Source: RGIG9115 sp045128915
GTDB taxonomy: Bacteria; Bacillota; Clostridia; UBA1381
Length of the DNA stretch: 64,000 nt
Assembly: GCA_045128915.1 (NCBI GenBank)
Contig: JBGVIT010000006.1
Span: 62,001 to 126,000, forward strand
Reading direction: 5' to 3'
This document shows, one piece after another, positions 25,334 through 34,410 of this stretch. Both the position numbers and the translations under genes were made by a program. Within the stretch, counting starts at the first letter, position 1. Every line of letters begins with the position of its first letter. The notes beneath the pieces are model-generated. The model searched no databases, was not told the DNA's origin, and saw nothing but the letters and a program-made list of their open reading frames with translations.

Positions 25334-26401
25334 ATGTCAGAAAAGGTTTTGATGAAGGGTAACGAAGCTTTGGCTGAAGCTGCTATTATGGCGGGCTGCC
25401 GTCACTATTTCGGATATCCTATAACACCTCAGACTGAGGTTGCAGCATATATGTCAAAGAGAATGCCCAAGATTGACGGTGTATTTCTTCAGGCAGAAAG
25501 TGAAATTGCTGCTATAAATATGGTAATCGGAGTTGCCGCAACGGGTAAGAGAGTTATGACTTCAAGCTCCAGCCCCGGTATATCTCTTAAAAGTGAAGGA
25601 CTTTCATATCTTGCAGGATGCGATGTTCCTGCTCTCGTAGTTAACGTACAGCGTGGCGGCCCCGGTCTCGGCGGTATTCAGCCATCACAATCAGATTATT
25701 TCCATGCAACAAGAGGTCCCGGTCATGGTGATTTCCACATGATTGTTCTTGCTCCTGCATCAGTTCAGGAAATGGTTGACCTTACATTCAAAGGCTTTGA
25801 CCTTGCAGAAAAATACAGAATGACTTCTATGCTTCTTTCAGATGGAACAATGGGACAGATGATGGAGCCTGTAACACTTGATATGGGCGAAATCAAAGAA
25901 TACGACAAGTCATGGGCTCTCACCGGAACAAAATGCGAAAGAGCTCCGAGAATTGTCAACTCACTTTTCCTTAAGCCTGAAGAGCTTGAAGTAACTAACT
26001 TTGAAAGATACGAAAGATATAAGCAGATTGAAGAAAATGAAGCAATGTTTGAAGAGTACAGAATGGAAGATGCAGAGGTTTGTATCGTAGCATTCGGTGT
26101 TGCTTCAAGAGTTTCAAAAAATGCTATTGACAAAGCAAGAGAGATGGGAATAAAGGTTGGTATGATAAGACCAATCACTCTCTGGCCATTCCCCAAGAAA
26201 GCTTTGGCTGCAGCTGCAGATAAGGTTAAGTCATTTGTTTCTGTTGAGCTTTCAATGGGCCAGATGATTGACGACATCGAGCTTGCAATCCGTTGCAAGA
26301 AGCCGGTTCTTCTTTGTAACCGTGTTGGTGGTATGATTCCCACAGTTGAAAATGTTCTTGAGAAAATTTGCGAAGCAGATAAAGTAGGAGGTGCGAAGTA
26401 A
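25334..26401 (+). CDS. 2-oxoacid:ferredoxin oxidoreductase, alpha subunit (VorB/KorA type)
   Basis: A 355-residue alpha subunit containing the pyrimidine-binding domain of the TPP site and the C-terminal transketolase-like domain. The opening KVLMKGNEALAEAAIMAG followed by CRHYFGYPITPQTEV is typical of proteins annotated as 3-methyl-2-oxobutanoate (2-oxoisovalerate) oxidoreductase VorB, and is close to KorA. The SSSPGISLKSEGLSYLAG and RGGPGLGGIQPSQSDY blocks are conserved active-site loops. The ATG at 25334 is preferred to the TTG at 25325 because it has a properly spaced GAGAAAGGA. Substrate choice (branched 2-oxo acids or 2-oxoglutarate) is not decided by sequence alone; the ilvE neighbour favours branched substrates. 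Confidence 0.88.
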   Translation: MSEKVLMKGNEALAEAAIMAGCRHYFGYPITPQTEVAAYMSKRMPKIDGVFLQAESEIAAINMVIGVAATGKRVMTSSSSPGISLKSEGLSYLAGCDVPALVVNVQRGGPGLGGIQPSQSDYFHATRGPGHGDFHMIVLAPASVQEMVDLTFKGFDLAEKYRMTSMLLSDGTMGQMMEPVTLDMGEIKEYDKSWALTGTKCERAPRIVNSLFLKPEELEVTNFERYERYKQIEENEAMFEEYRMEDAEVCIVAFGVASRVSKNAIDKAREMGIKVGMIRPITLWPFPKKALAAAADKVKSFVSVELSMGQMIDDIELAIRCKKPVLLCNRVGGMIPTVENVLEKICEADKVGGAK

Positions 26402-27162
26402 TGAAAGTATTTGAAAAACCCCATGCTCTGACAGATAATGTACTCCATTACTGCCCCGGATGTACTCATGGTATTATCCACCGTCTTGTTGCTGAAGCGA
26501 TTGACGAGCTTGGAATAGAAGGCAGAACTATTGGCGTTGCTCCCGTTGGCTGCAGCGTTATGGCTTATAACTACTTTAATGTTGATATGGTTCAGGCAGC
26601 TCACGGAAGAGCTCCCGCTGTTGCAACGGGTGTTAAGCGTTCTGATCCGAATAATATAGTATTTACTTATCAGGGCGATGGCGACCTTGCCGCTATTGGT
26701 ACAGCTGAAACAGTTCATTCAGCAGCGCGTGGTGAAAATATCACAGTAATATTCGTAAACAACGCTATATACGGTATGACCGGCGGCCAGATGGCTCCTA
26801 CAACACTTCCCGGTCAGGTAACACAGACATCACCCTATGGCCGTGATATTGAAAGCGTTGGCTATCCTGTAAAGGTTTGTGAAATGCTTTCACAGCTTGA
26901 CGGTGCAGCATATCTTGAAAGAGTAGCTGTAAACAACGTTAAGAACGTAAGAAATGCTAAAAAAGCAATTAAGAAAGCTTTTCAGAATCAGGTAGAAGGA
27001 AAAGGCTTCTCACTTGTAGAAGTAGTATCTACTTGTCCTACAAATTGGGGACTCACACCTGAAAAAGCACTTGAATGGCTTGAAGAAAACATGATTCCGT
27101 ATTATCCTTTGGGAGTATATAAGGATAAGTATGCCGAGAAGGAGGATGGAGCTAATGACTAA
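26401..27162 (+). CDS. 2-oxoacid:ferredoxin oxidoreductase, beta subunit (TPP-binding)
   Basis: A 253-residue beta subunit. HYCPGCTHGIIHRL is the usual N-terminal motif. The TPP pyrophosphate/Mg site is YQGDGDLAAIGTAE continuing to FVNNAIYGMTGGQMAPTT. It starts one base inside the alpha-subunit stop (TAATG) and overlaps the gamma subunit, so the three are translationally coupled. With alpha it forms the active site that joins or splits CoA, CO2 and the 2-oxo acid. Confidence 0.93.
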   Translation: MKVFEKPHALTDNVLHYCPGCTHGIIHRLVAEAIDELGIEGRTIGVAPVGCSVMAYNYFNVDMVQAAHGRAPAVATGVKRSDPNNIVFTYQGDGDLAAIGTAETVHSAARGENITVIFVNNAIYGMTGGQMAPTTLPGQVTQTSPYGRDIESVGYPVKVCEMLSQLDGAAYLERVAVNNVKNVRNAKKAIKKAFQNQVEGKGFSLVEVVSTCPTNWGLTPEKALEWLEENMIPYYPLGVYKDKYAEKEDGAND

Positions 27163-27694
27163 ACAAATATTACTCGCAGGCTTCGGTGGTCAGGGAATAC
27201 TTTTCTCAGGAAAGTTCCTTGCATATGAAGGCTTGCTTGAAGGCAAAGAGCTTAGCTGGCTTCCGTCATACGGACCTGAAATGCGTGGCGGAACTGCAAA
27301 CTGCAGCGTTATATTAAGCGATGAACCCGTTGGCTCTCCTATCGTAACAAATCCTGACATTCTCATTGCGATGAACCTGCCTTCATTGGATAAGTATGAG
27401 GATGCAACAGTTGCGGGCGGTCAGATATTTGTTGACAGCTCTCTTATTGAAAGAAAGGTTCAGCGCACAGATGCAGAAGCATACTATATCCCTGCAACAA
27501 AGCTTGCATCAGATAACGACCTTTCAGGTCTTGCAAATATGATAATGATAGGTTATATGATTAAAAAGTCAGGAATAATCCCTTATGAAAATATTGCAAA
27601 AACAGTAGAAAAGATAGTTCCTGCAAAAAAACAGCATCTTGTTGAAGCAAACAAGAAAGCTATTGAGCTTGGTTATAACTATATCGAGGCTTAA
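27155..27694 (+). CDS. 2-oxoacid:ferredoxin oxidoreductase, gamma subunit
   Basis: A 179-residue gamma subunit with the family opening QILLAGFGGQGILFSGK and the central SYGPEMRGGTANCSVI, regions that contact CoA and stabilise the complex. The ATG at 27155 was chosen because GGAGGATGG precedes it; the frame extends upstream only as an overlap with the beta gene. It completes the DABC set. Confidence 0.92.
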   Translation: MTKQILLAGFGGQGILFSGKFLAYEGLLEGKELSWLPSYGPEMRGGTANCSVILSDEPVGSPIVTNPDILIAMNLPSLDKYEDATVAGGQIFVDSSLIERKVQRTDAEAYYIPATKLASDNDLSGLANMIMIGYMIKKSGIIPYENIAKTVEKIVPAKKQHLVEANKKAIELGYNYIEA

Positions 27695-27729
27695 TACAAA
27701 AAAAGTATTGTGAAAGGAGTAAAAATATT

Positions 27730-28278
27730 ATGAATGAACAAATCAAAGATATTGGTATGCGTCTTGCGTGCTTAAGAGAGGATATGGAATTTACTATACA
27801 ACAAATGGCTGAAAAACTTGGCATTGACGAGAATACATACATAGCGTATGAGAAAGGCGAGCTTGATTTTTCATTCAGCTTCATTTACAATGCAGCAGAA
27901 ATATTAGGTGTTGACGTACTTGACCTTATAAGCGGAAGTGCGCCTACGCTCTCTATGTGCTGTATGGTACAAAAGGGCAAGGGCTACTCTGTTAAAAGAG
28001 ATGATGAGTACGACTACAAGCACCTTGCATACACTTTCCGTAACAAAAAGGCAGAGCCTTTCCTTGTTACAATCTCTCCTGATGTAAAACCCGTTATGCA
28101 TGGACATGACGGTCAGGAATTCAACTATGTCATATCCGGCAAACTGAAGTTTTGTATAGGTGACATTTCATATGAGCTTACAGAGGGTGACAGCGTGTAT
28201 TTTGATGCAAGCATACCCCATGCAGAAATGGCACTTGACGGAAAAGAAGCACAGTTCATTGCTGTGGTTGTAAAATAA
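27730..28278 (+). CDS. XRE-family regulator with cupin domain
   Basis: A 182-residue protein: an N-terminal Cro/CI helix-turn-helix at about 5-62 (RLACLREDMEFTIQQMAEKL) and a C-terminal cupin beta-barrel at about 110-180 (GHDGQEFNYVISGKLKF, then DSVYFDASIPHAEMAL). Such XRE-cupin proteins usually bind a small metabolite in the barrel. It sits between the oxidoreductase and the acyl-CoA synthetase with short gaps, so it probably regulates this module, perhaps by sensing a carboxylic acid or amino acid. The ligand is not known. Confidence 0.88.
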   Translation: MNEQIKDIGMRLACLREDMEFTIQQMAEKLGIDENTYIAYEKGELDFSFSFIYNAAEILGVDVLDLISGSAPTLSMCCMVQKGKGYSVKRDDEYDYKHLAYTFRNKKAEPFLVTISPDVKPVMHGHDGQEFNYVISGKLKFCIGDISYELTEGDSVYFDASIPHAEMALDGKEAQFIAVVVK

Positions 28279-28305
28279 AGCAGTATTTCGGTTTGGAGGA
28301 TAATT

Positions 28306-29994
28306 ATGGCAATCTATGAAAAATTTGTGGGAGCATCAAGAGATGATTTTATCTCTCTTGATGATGCCCAGAAGAACTATAAACTAACATATAATGATGA
28401 TTTTAACTTTGCATACGATGTAGTGGATGAATTAGGCAAAACAAAGCCTGAAAAGCTTGCAATGGTTTGGGTATCAAAAGATGGGGAAGAAATGAGATTT
28501 ACTTTCCACGATATGATGATTTACTCAAACAAGGCGGCAAACTATCTCAACTACATGGGTATCCAGAAGGGTGATAAGGTACTGCTTGCTATGAAGCGCA
28601 GTTATTACTTCTGGTTTGTTATGCTGGGACTTCACAAAATCGGTGCAGTAGCCGTTCAGGCAACTAATATGCTTAAGGCTAAGGATTATGTATATCGCTG
28701 TAATGCAGGCAAGATAAAGGCAGTAATTCTTACAGGCGACGGTTCGGAAACTGAATATTTTGATGAAGGCGGCGACCAATACGAAACAATAGAAAAGAAA
28801 TTCGTATTGGGACATAAAAAAGCAGGAGAAGGCTGGATTGATTTTGAAGAAGGCTTTGCTCTTGCAAATACTGAATGGTCAAGACCTACCGGTGATCAGG
28901 CAATTATGGCTGATGATATGATGCTTATGGCATTTTCATCAGGAACATCCGGTTATCCCAAAATTATTACACACAACTTCAAATATCCTTTGGGACATAT
29001 TATGACCGGAGTTTTCTGGCATAGGGTAGTTGATGGCGGAATCCATTTTACAGTTTCCGACACCGGTTGGCTTAAGAGTCTTTGGGGAAAATTCTACGGA
29101 CAATGGTTTGGCGAAAGTGCTGTGTTTGTGTACGACTTTGACAAGTTTGACGGAGCGGATATTCTGTCAAAACTTGAAAAGTATAAAATCACAACCTTCT
29201 GTGTGCCGCCTACTATGTACAGAATGATTCTTCAAAACGATGTTAAGAAGTATGACCTTTCATCTTTGGTTCATTGCTGCACAGCAGGTGAAGCTTTGAA
29301 TCCTGAGATTTATAATAAGTGGTACGATGCTACGGGGCTTAAGATTTACGAAGGCTTTGGACAGACAGAAACAACTCTTTGTATTGCTACAATCAAGCCT
29401 TGGACACAGCCGGTACCCGGTGCAATAGGATTCCCCGTTCCTGGATTTGATGCACACATCATCGACGATCAGGGACATAGCTGCTCACGTGGTGCTACCG
29501 GTGAAATCTGTATTCGTGTTCTTAGCAATGAAAGAAAGCCTTGCGGCTTGTTGGATACATACAATTTCAGCGAAGAAGACACCTTAAAAGCTCTTCATGA
29601 CGGATTTTATCATACGGGTGATACTGCGTACAGAGATGAAAAAGGTATGTTCCGTTATGTAGGAAGAAATGATGATGTTATTAAGTCATCAGGCTATCGT
29701 ATCGGACCTTTTGAAATCGAAAGCGTTCTCCTTGAGCATCCGGCAGTTCTTGAAGTTGCAGTAACCGGAGTCCCTGATGCCGTTCGTGGATTTGCTGTAA
29801 AGGCAACTATTGTGTTGGCTTCAGGATTTGTCGGCTCCGATGAACTTACAAAAGAGCTTCAGACCTACGTTAAGACAAATACAGCTCCATATAAGTATCC
29901 AAGAATTGTTGAATACGTATCGGAGCTACCCAAAACATTTAACGGAAAAATCAGACGTGCTGAAATCCGTGAAAACGATTCAAAGAATAACTAA
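28306..29994 (+). CDS. AMP-forming acyl-CoA synthetase
   Basis: A 562-residue member of the ANL superfamily. The adenylate motifs are intact: FSSGTSGYPKI (P-loop), YEGFGQTETT, YHTGDTAYRDE, GRNDDVIKSSGYRIGPFEIE and the C-terminal catalytic lysine in TFNGKIRRAEIRE. Length and the region around NMLKAKDYVYRCNAGKIKAV resemble medium-chain acyl-CoA synthetases rather than classical Acs (about 650 residues). It would make an acyl-CoA from a short, possibly branched, carboxylate, ATP and CoA. Next to a branched-2-oxoacid oxidoreductase and ilvE it could activate isobutyrate, isovalerate or 2-methylbutyrate for reductive carboxylation, or run the reverse chemistry in catabolism. The substrate is inferred, not shown. 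Confidence 0.9.
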   Translation: MAIYEKFVGASRDDFISLDDAQKNYKLTYNDDFNFAYDVVDELGKTKPEKLAMVWVSKDGEEMRFTFHDMMIYSNKAANYLNYMGIQKGDKVLLAMKRSYYFWFVMLGLHKIGAVAVQATNMLKAKDYVYRCNAGKIKAVILTGDGSETEYFDEGGDQYETIEKKFVLGHKKAGEGWIDFEEGFALANTEWSRPTGDQAIMADDMMLMAFSSGTSGYPKIITHNFKYPLGHIMTGVFWHRVVDGGIHFTVSDTGWLKSLWGKFYGQWFGESAVFVYDFDKFDGADILSKLEKYKITTFCVPPTMYRMILQNDVKKYDLSSLVHCCTAGEALNPEIYNKWYDATGLKIYEGFGQTETTLCIATIKPWTQPVPGAIGFPVPGFDAHIIDDQGHSCSRGATGEICIRVLSNERKPCGLLDTYNFSEEDTLKALHDGFYHTGDTAYRDEKGMFRYVGRNDDVIKSSGYRIGPFEIESVLLEHPAVLEVAVTGVPDAVRGFAVKATIVLASGFVGSDELTKELQTYVKTNTAPYKYPRIVEYVSELPKTFNGKIRRAEIRENDSKNN

Positions 29995-30028
29995 AAAAAT
30001 AGTGTCCTGACGGACACTATTTTTTTTA
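29993..30028. terminator. Bidirectional terminator between acyl-CoA synthetase and tagA
   Basis: Stem ATAGTGTCC/GGACACTAT with a TGAC loop, flanked by A-run and T-run on both sides. It overlaps the stops of the convergent genes and can serve both strands. Confidence 0.92.
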
Positions 30029-30775
30029 ATGTTCTTGTTTATATTTTTTGCCGTTTAATATAACTGTTACGGCGAACTTTGGAAGTGACATCATTCTCTT
30101 AGCTCTCCAAGGTTCTTTCATAAGGCGATAGAACCATTCAAGACCATGCTTGCAATAGAAATCGGGAGCACGTTCAACCACTCCGGCAAATACGTCAAGA
30201 CTTCCGCCAATTCCAAGTGCAGCTTTTACCTTCAGCTTGTCTGCGTTCTCATCAATCCAATATTCTTGCTTCGGAGCGCCTAAGCATACAAACAATAAGT
30301 CAGCACCTGAATTGTTGATTTCTTCCACAATTTCGGGTGTTTCTTCAGGCTTGAAATATCCGTTTCGAGTGCCTGCGATTTTTATTCCGGGGTATTTTTT
30401 TTCAAGTTCTTCCTTAGCTGTGTCAGCAATTCCCGGCTTCCCGCCGAATAAGAACAGCTTGTAATCTGACTTTGCAACCTTTTCGAGAAGCTTGCATGCT
30501 ATATCATAGCCTGCTGCGCGTTCAGGAACGGGGTGTTTAAGAATTTGTGCTGCCTTAACAACACCTATACCGTCAGCTGTAAGAAGGTCGGCATTATTGA
30601 GGATTTTCGCAAAATTTTTGTCATTATAACCTGCCATTATGATTTCGGAATTGGGAGTAAATACTTTTGCGCACTTATCTCCGCTTAAAAATGAGAATAT
30701 GAGATCGGCAGAATCATTTATACCTATGCGGTCAACCTTGACTCCTAAAATGTTTACTTTCTTCATAACATTCAT
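30026..30775 (-). CDS. tagA: WecG/TagA/CpsF family glycosyltransferase (ManNAc transferase)
   Basis: A 249-residue GT26 enzyme. Visible family blocks are NILGVKVDRIGINDSADLIF, TPNSEIIMAGYND, LLTADGIGVVKAAQ, FLFGGKPGIADTAKE and LFVCLGAPKQEYWI. TagA adds ManNAc to undecaprenyl-PP-GlcNAc, completing the teichoic-acid linkage disaccharide at the membrane. It is the last gene of a minus-strand run behind citrate synthase, separated by 15 bp. TagO and the UDP-ManNAc epimerase are at 1.1-3.4 kb. The start could be either of two close ATGs (30775 or 30766). Confidence 0.9.
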   Translation of the reverse strand: MNVMKKVNILGVKVDRIGINDSADLIFSFLSGDKCAKVFTPNSEIIMAGYNDKNFAKILNNADLLTADGIGVVKAAQILKHPVPERAAGYDIACKLLEKVAKSDYKLFLFGGKPGIADTAKEELEKKYPGIKIAGTRNGYFKPEETPEIVEEINNSGADLLFVCLGAPKQEYWIDENADKLKVKAALGIGGSLDVFAGVVERAPDFYCKHGLEWFYRLMKEPWRAKRMMSLPKFAVTVILNGKKYKQEH

Positions 30776-30790
30776 TCTCCTTAGGAAAGC

Positions 30791-32155
30791 TTATCTGTCA
30801 CACATATATGTATATGGTCTTGGCTTTGAAATGGATTTGTATGCAGGACGTATGATTTTTCTGTTTGCGTGTACTTCTTCAAGTCTGTGAGCGCACCAGC
30901 CCGGAATTCTTGCGATTGCAAACAATGGCGTATATAATTCTTCGGGGATGCCGAGTAACTTATATACAAATCCTGAATACAAGTCAACGTTTGCACACAT
31001 TACCTTGCCGTTGTTCTTAACCTTTTCAAATACAGCCGGTGTAAGCTCTTCAACCAACTTGTAAAGCTCAAATTCTTTTACAAATTCAGGGCTTTGCTTA
31101 ACAAGCTTTTCTGCTTTTCTCTTAATTATAACTGCTCTTGGATCAGAAAGTGTATAGATTGCATGTCCCATACCGTATATAAGACCTGAATGGTCATAGG
31201 CTTCTTTTCTTATGATTTTTTCAAGATATGCGCTGACCTCGTCTTTGTCTGTCCAATCAGAAACATTTGCCTTTATATCTTCTATCATGCCCATTACTTT
31301 AGCGTTTGCACCACCGTGTTTTGGACCTTTCAGGGAACCTATGGCAGCTGAAATAGCAGAGTATGTATCAGTATCCGATGATGAAACAACGTGCGTTGTA
31401 AATGCGGAGTTATTACCGCCGCCATGCTCTGCATGTACCATAAGTAATGTATCAAGAAGCTCTGCTTCGTCTTTTGTATATTTGTTGTCTGTGCGGAGCA
31501 TATAAAGGAAATTTTCAGCAGTTGACAGTTTCGGATTTGGTGAATGAAGGAACAGACTGAGTCCGTCGTAATAATGACGCTTTGCCTGATAACCGTATGA
31601 TGCCATGACCGGAAGCTGAGCAATTAGGTGAATTGATTGCCTGAATATATTATCAACTGACAGGTCATCGGGGTTGTTGTCATAAGAATATGATGCAAGG
31701 ACAGAACGCGCAAGCTTATTCATTATATTATTGCTTGGAGCTTTCAGAATCATATCCTCTGCAAAGCCATCAGGCAAGAATCTGGAATTTCCGATGTATG
31801 ACTTGAATTTTGCAAGCTCATCTTCAGTTGGCAGTTTGCTTGTAAGAAGCAGATAAACAACCTCTTCAAAACCAAATCTGTTTTCTTTTTCGCAAGCTTC
31901 TACAATATGGCTTATATCATATCCGCGATAGCGAAGATGTCCATGCATAGGCTTTTTCTCACCGTCGTCAATATAGTAGCCTGAAACCTCACCTATTGAG
32001 GTAAGACCTGCCATTACACCGGTTCCGTCTTTATATCTCAAGCCTTTTTTTACGTTGTACTTGTCATAGATTTCTTTATCAAGAGGTGCATACGCTTTAT
32101 TGATGCCCTCTTTAAGAGTTTGCTCAAATTTATTAAGGTCTGTTTGATTTATCAT
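30791..32155 (-). CDS. Citrate synthase
   Basis: A 454-residue citrate synthase with an N-terminal extension, of the type common in Clostridia. Family blocks seen are RYRGYDISHIVEACEKE, VHAEHGGGNNSAFTTHV, GSLKGPKHGGANAKVMGM (catalytic His), IYGMGHAIYTLSDPRA and the C-terminal LYSGFVYKLLGIPEELYTPL. It condenses acetyl-CoA with oxaloacetate; in an anaerobe this probably feeds 2-oxoglutarate for glutamate. The ATG at 32155 is chosen because AAAGGA sits ten bases upstream; an in-frame TTG at 32173 overlaps that site. It follows parC by 24 bp. Confidence 0.93.
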   Translation of the reverse strand: MINQTDLNKFEQTLKEGINKAYAPLDKEIYDKYNVKKGLRYKDGTGVMAGLTSIGEVSGYYIDDGEKKPMHGHLRYRGYDISHIVEACEKENRFGFEEVVYLLLTSKLPTEDELAKFKSYIGNSRFLPDGFAEDMILKAPSNNIMNKLARSVLASYSYDNNPDDLSVDNIFRQSIHLIAQLPVMASYGYQAKRHYYDGLSLFLHSPNPKLSTAENFLYMLRTDNKYTKDEAELLDTLLMVHAEHGGGNNSAFTTHVVSSSDTDTYSAISAAIGSLKGPKHGGANAKVMGMIEDIKANVSDWTDKDEVSAYLEKIIRKEAYDHSGLIYGMGHAIYTLSDPRAVIIKRKAEKLVKQSPEFVKEFELYKLVEELTPAVFEKVKNNGKVMCANVDLYSGFVYKLLGIPEELYTPLFAIARIPGWCAHRLEEVHANRKIIRPAYKSISKPRPYTYMCDR

Positions 32156-32179
32156 TTGACCGTGTCCTTTCAAATTGCG

Positions 32180-34390
32180 TTATTCAAAGGATATCTGACC
32201 GCTGTCCTCTTTTCTTATAAAACAGCCTGCGGCGGGGATATTCTTTGTTGAGTAGTATTTCAGGTCGCTGAGTGCTGTGTTTTCTGGTGTAGTAACACGT
32301 ATAAGCTTGGAGTTTTTCTTTTTAAGAGTAAGAACCTGAACACCTTGAGTGTTCTTTGTGGATTTCACAGGTATTTTTTCTGTATTAAACACCAATGCTT
32401 TATTGTTGTCAGAAATTGCAACCAACTGCTTGTCGGACTCCAGATAATGAATTGCGCAAAGCGGTGATTTGTCCGAGTATGCGTTGATAAGACGCTTTCT
32501 GTTTGTTTTGGTGGCATAATTTGAAAGTTCTACTTTTGCCATTTTACCGTTTTCGAAGCAGTACAGCATCATGCCTTTATAATCTGTTGTAACGACCATA
32601 TAAACAAATTTTTCGTCACCTTCTGCATTAACAAGACCGGGAACATATTCTCCCATTGTGCTAACCTTTGCGTCAGGAATGTCATTGCATTTAATCTTAT
32701 AAACTGTTGATTTGTCGGTGAACAGAAGAACCTCTGCTCTGTTTGTTGTTTCAATCTCCTGAATGATTTTATCCCCGTCCTTAAGCTTATGCTCGGTCGA
32801 ACTCATGCGCAGGGAGTTGTATGGGATTTTCTTCAGGTAATTGTCCTGAGTAAAGAACAAGGTAAGCGGGTAGTCCTCAATAACTTCTGTTTCTGTGTAT
32901 GAAACAACTTCTGTTTCGGAAATAAGTTCTGTTTTTCTTTCGATTGCGTATTTCTTGGAAATTTCCGCAAGCTGTTTTGAAATGAGCTTCTTGATTTTCT
33001 TATCGCTTGAAATTAAATCTTCAAGCTCAGCGATTTCCTCAATAAGCTTTTCAATTTCGGCAGTACGATTGAGAATATATTCGCGGTTTAAATTACGAAG
33101 CTTTATATCAGCAACATATTCCGCCTGAACCTTGTCGATGGAAAAACCGTCCATAAGGTTCGGAACAACATCTTCATCACGCTCTGTGTGGCGAACAATG
33201 CTGATTGCTTTATCAATATCAAGCAGGATTTTTTTAAGACCGGTGAGCAGGTGGAGCTTTGCACTCTTTTTGGAAATGTCGTATTCGGTTGCGTTTTTAA
33301 TGCATTGAATACGGAACAGTATCCATTCTCTCAAAATGTCCTTAACACCAAGCACCATCGGCTTTGAGTTAATAAGCACGTTAAAATTACAGCTGAATGA
33401 ATCCTCAAGAGATGTGAGCTTATAAAGCTTTGACATAAGCGCATCTGCATCTGTACCTCTCTTTAAGTCAATGGCAATTTTAAAGCCCTGAAGCCCCGTT
33501 TCATCTCTTGCATCCGAAATTTCTCTAAGCTTGCCCGCTTTTATGTTTTCCATAATTTTAGCGATGATTACTTCGCTTGTTGTGGTATATGGAATTTCTG
33601 TGATTTCTATACAGTTATTTTTTGCATCAAAGGAATACTTGGCACGAAGCTTGAAGCTGCCTCGTCCGGTTTCGTATATCTTATCCATTTCCTCTTTGTC
33701 ATATATAAGCTGAGCGCCCATAGAAAAGTCGGGCGCGGGCATAAATTCGGAAATGTCGCACTTTTCATCTTTGATATATGCAATAGTTGCATCGCAAACC
33801 TCTTTAAGATTGAATGAACAAATGTTGCTTGCCATACCGACAGCAATACCCTGATTGGGGTTTACGAGAATGTGTGGAAACGTGGTAGGGAGTAAGGTTG
33901 GCTCCTGCATTGTTCCGTCATAGTTGTCAATGAACTTAACTGTGTTTTTATTAATATCCGCAAACAATTCATTACAGATAGGCTCAAGCTTTGCTTCTGT
34001 GTATCTTGAAGCAGCATATGCCATATCACGTGAATATTGCTTACCAAAGTTTCCCTGAGATTCTACAAGAGGATGCAAAAGAGCCTCATTACCCCTTGTA
34101 AGACGTACCATGGTTTCATATATTGCCGCATCACCATGTGGATTAAGCTGCATTGTTTGTCCCACAATATTTGCAGATTTTATCATCTTGCCCGTAAGAA
34201 GCCCCATTTTATACATGGTATATAAAAGCTTTCTGTGAGCAGGTTTAAGTCCGTCAATTTCAGGAATTGCGCGGGAAATAATAACGCTCATGGCATAGGG
34301 CATATAATTTGTTTCAAGAGTTTCACAAATAGGCTGCTGGCGCACTTCTGCCGGAATAAACTCCGGTTCAGCGGTTTTCTTTTTAGCCAT
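32180..34390 (-). CDS. parC: Type II topoisomerase subunit A (ParC/GyrA family)
   Basis: A 736-residue breakage-reunion subunit. The N-terminal catalytic region has SVIISRAIPEIDGLKPAHRK, NPHGDAAIYETMVRL and the active-site tyrosine Y130 in AASRYTEAKL. The coiled-coil/tower region and a shorter C-terminal beta-propeller (about 510-736, for example VYKIKCNDIPDAK) follow. No canonical GyrA box (QRRGGKG-like) is apparent, which favours topoisomerase IV over gyrase. It is 20 bp downstream of parE. The product decatenates daughter chromosomes. Length is at the short end for the family. Confidence 0.9.
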   Translation of the reverse strand: MAKKKTAEPEFIPAEVRQQPICETLETNYMPYAMSVIISRAIPEIDGLKPAHRKLLYTMYKMGLLTGKMIKSANIVGQTMQLNPHGDAAIYETMVRLTRGNEALLHPLVESQGNFGKQYSRDMAYAASRYTEAKLEPICNELFADINKNTVKFIDNYDGTMQEPTLLPTTFPHILVNPNQGIAVGMASNICSFNLKEVCDATIAYIKDEKCDISEFMPAPDFSMGAQLIYDKEEMDKIYETGRGSFKLRAKYSFDAKNNCIEITEIPYTTTSEVIIAKIMENIKAGKLREISDARDETGLQGFKIAIDLKRGTDADALMSKLYKLTSLEDSFSCNFNVLINSKPMVLGVKDILREWILFRIQCIKNATEYDISKKSAKLHLLTGLKKILLDIDKAISIVRHTERDEDVVPNLMDGFSIDKVQAEYVADIKLRNLNREYILNRTAEIEKLIEEIAELEDLISSDKKIKKLISKQLAEISKKYAIERKTELISETEVVSYTETEVIEDYPLTLFFTQDNYLKKIPYNSLRMSSTEHKLKDGDKIIQEIETTNRAEVLLFTDKSTVYKIKCNDIPDAKVSTMGEYVPGLVNAEGDEKFVYMVVTTDYKGMMLYCFENGKMAKVELSNYATKTNRKRLINAYSDKSPLCAIHYLESDKQLVAISDNNKALVFNTEKIPVKSTKNTQGVQVLTLKKKNSKLIRVTTPENTALSDLKYYSTKNIPAAGCFIRKEDSGQISFE

Positions 34391-34410
34391 TTATACTTTC
34401 ATCCTTTCAA

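Noticed and set aside
25765..26718. A 317-codon open frame on the minus strand across the oxidoreductase alpha and beta genes
   Set aside because: It is antisense to two firmly identified genes, its translation is Ser/Ile-rich without family motifs, and it has no ribosome site. It is a shadow of the codon usage of the real genes.
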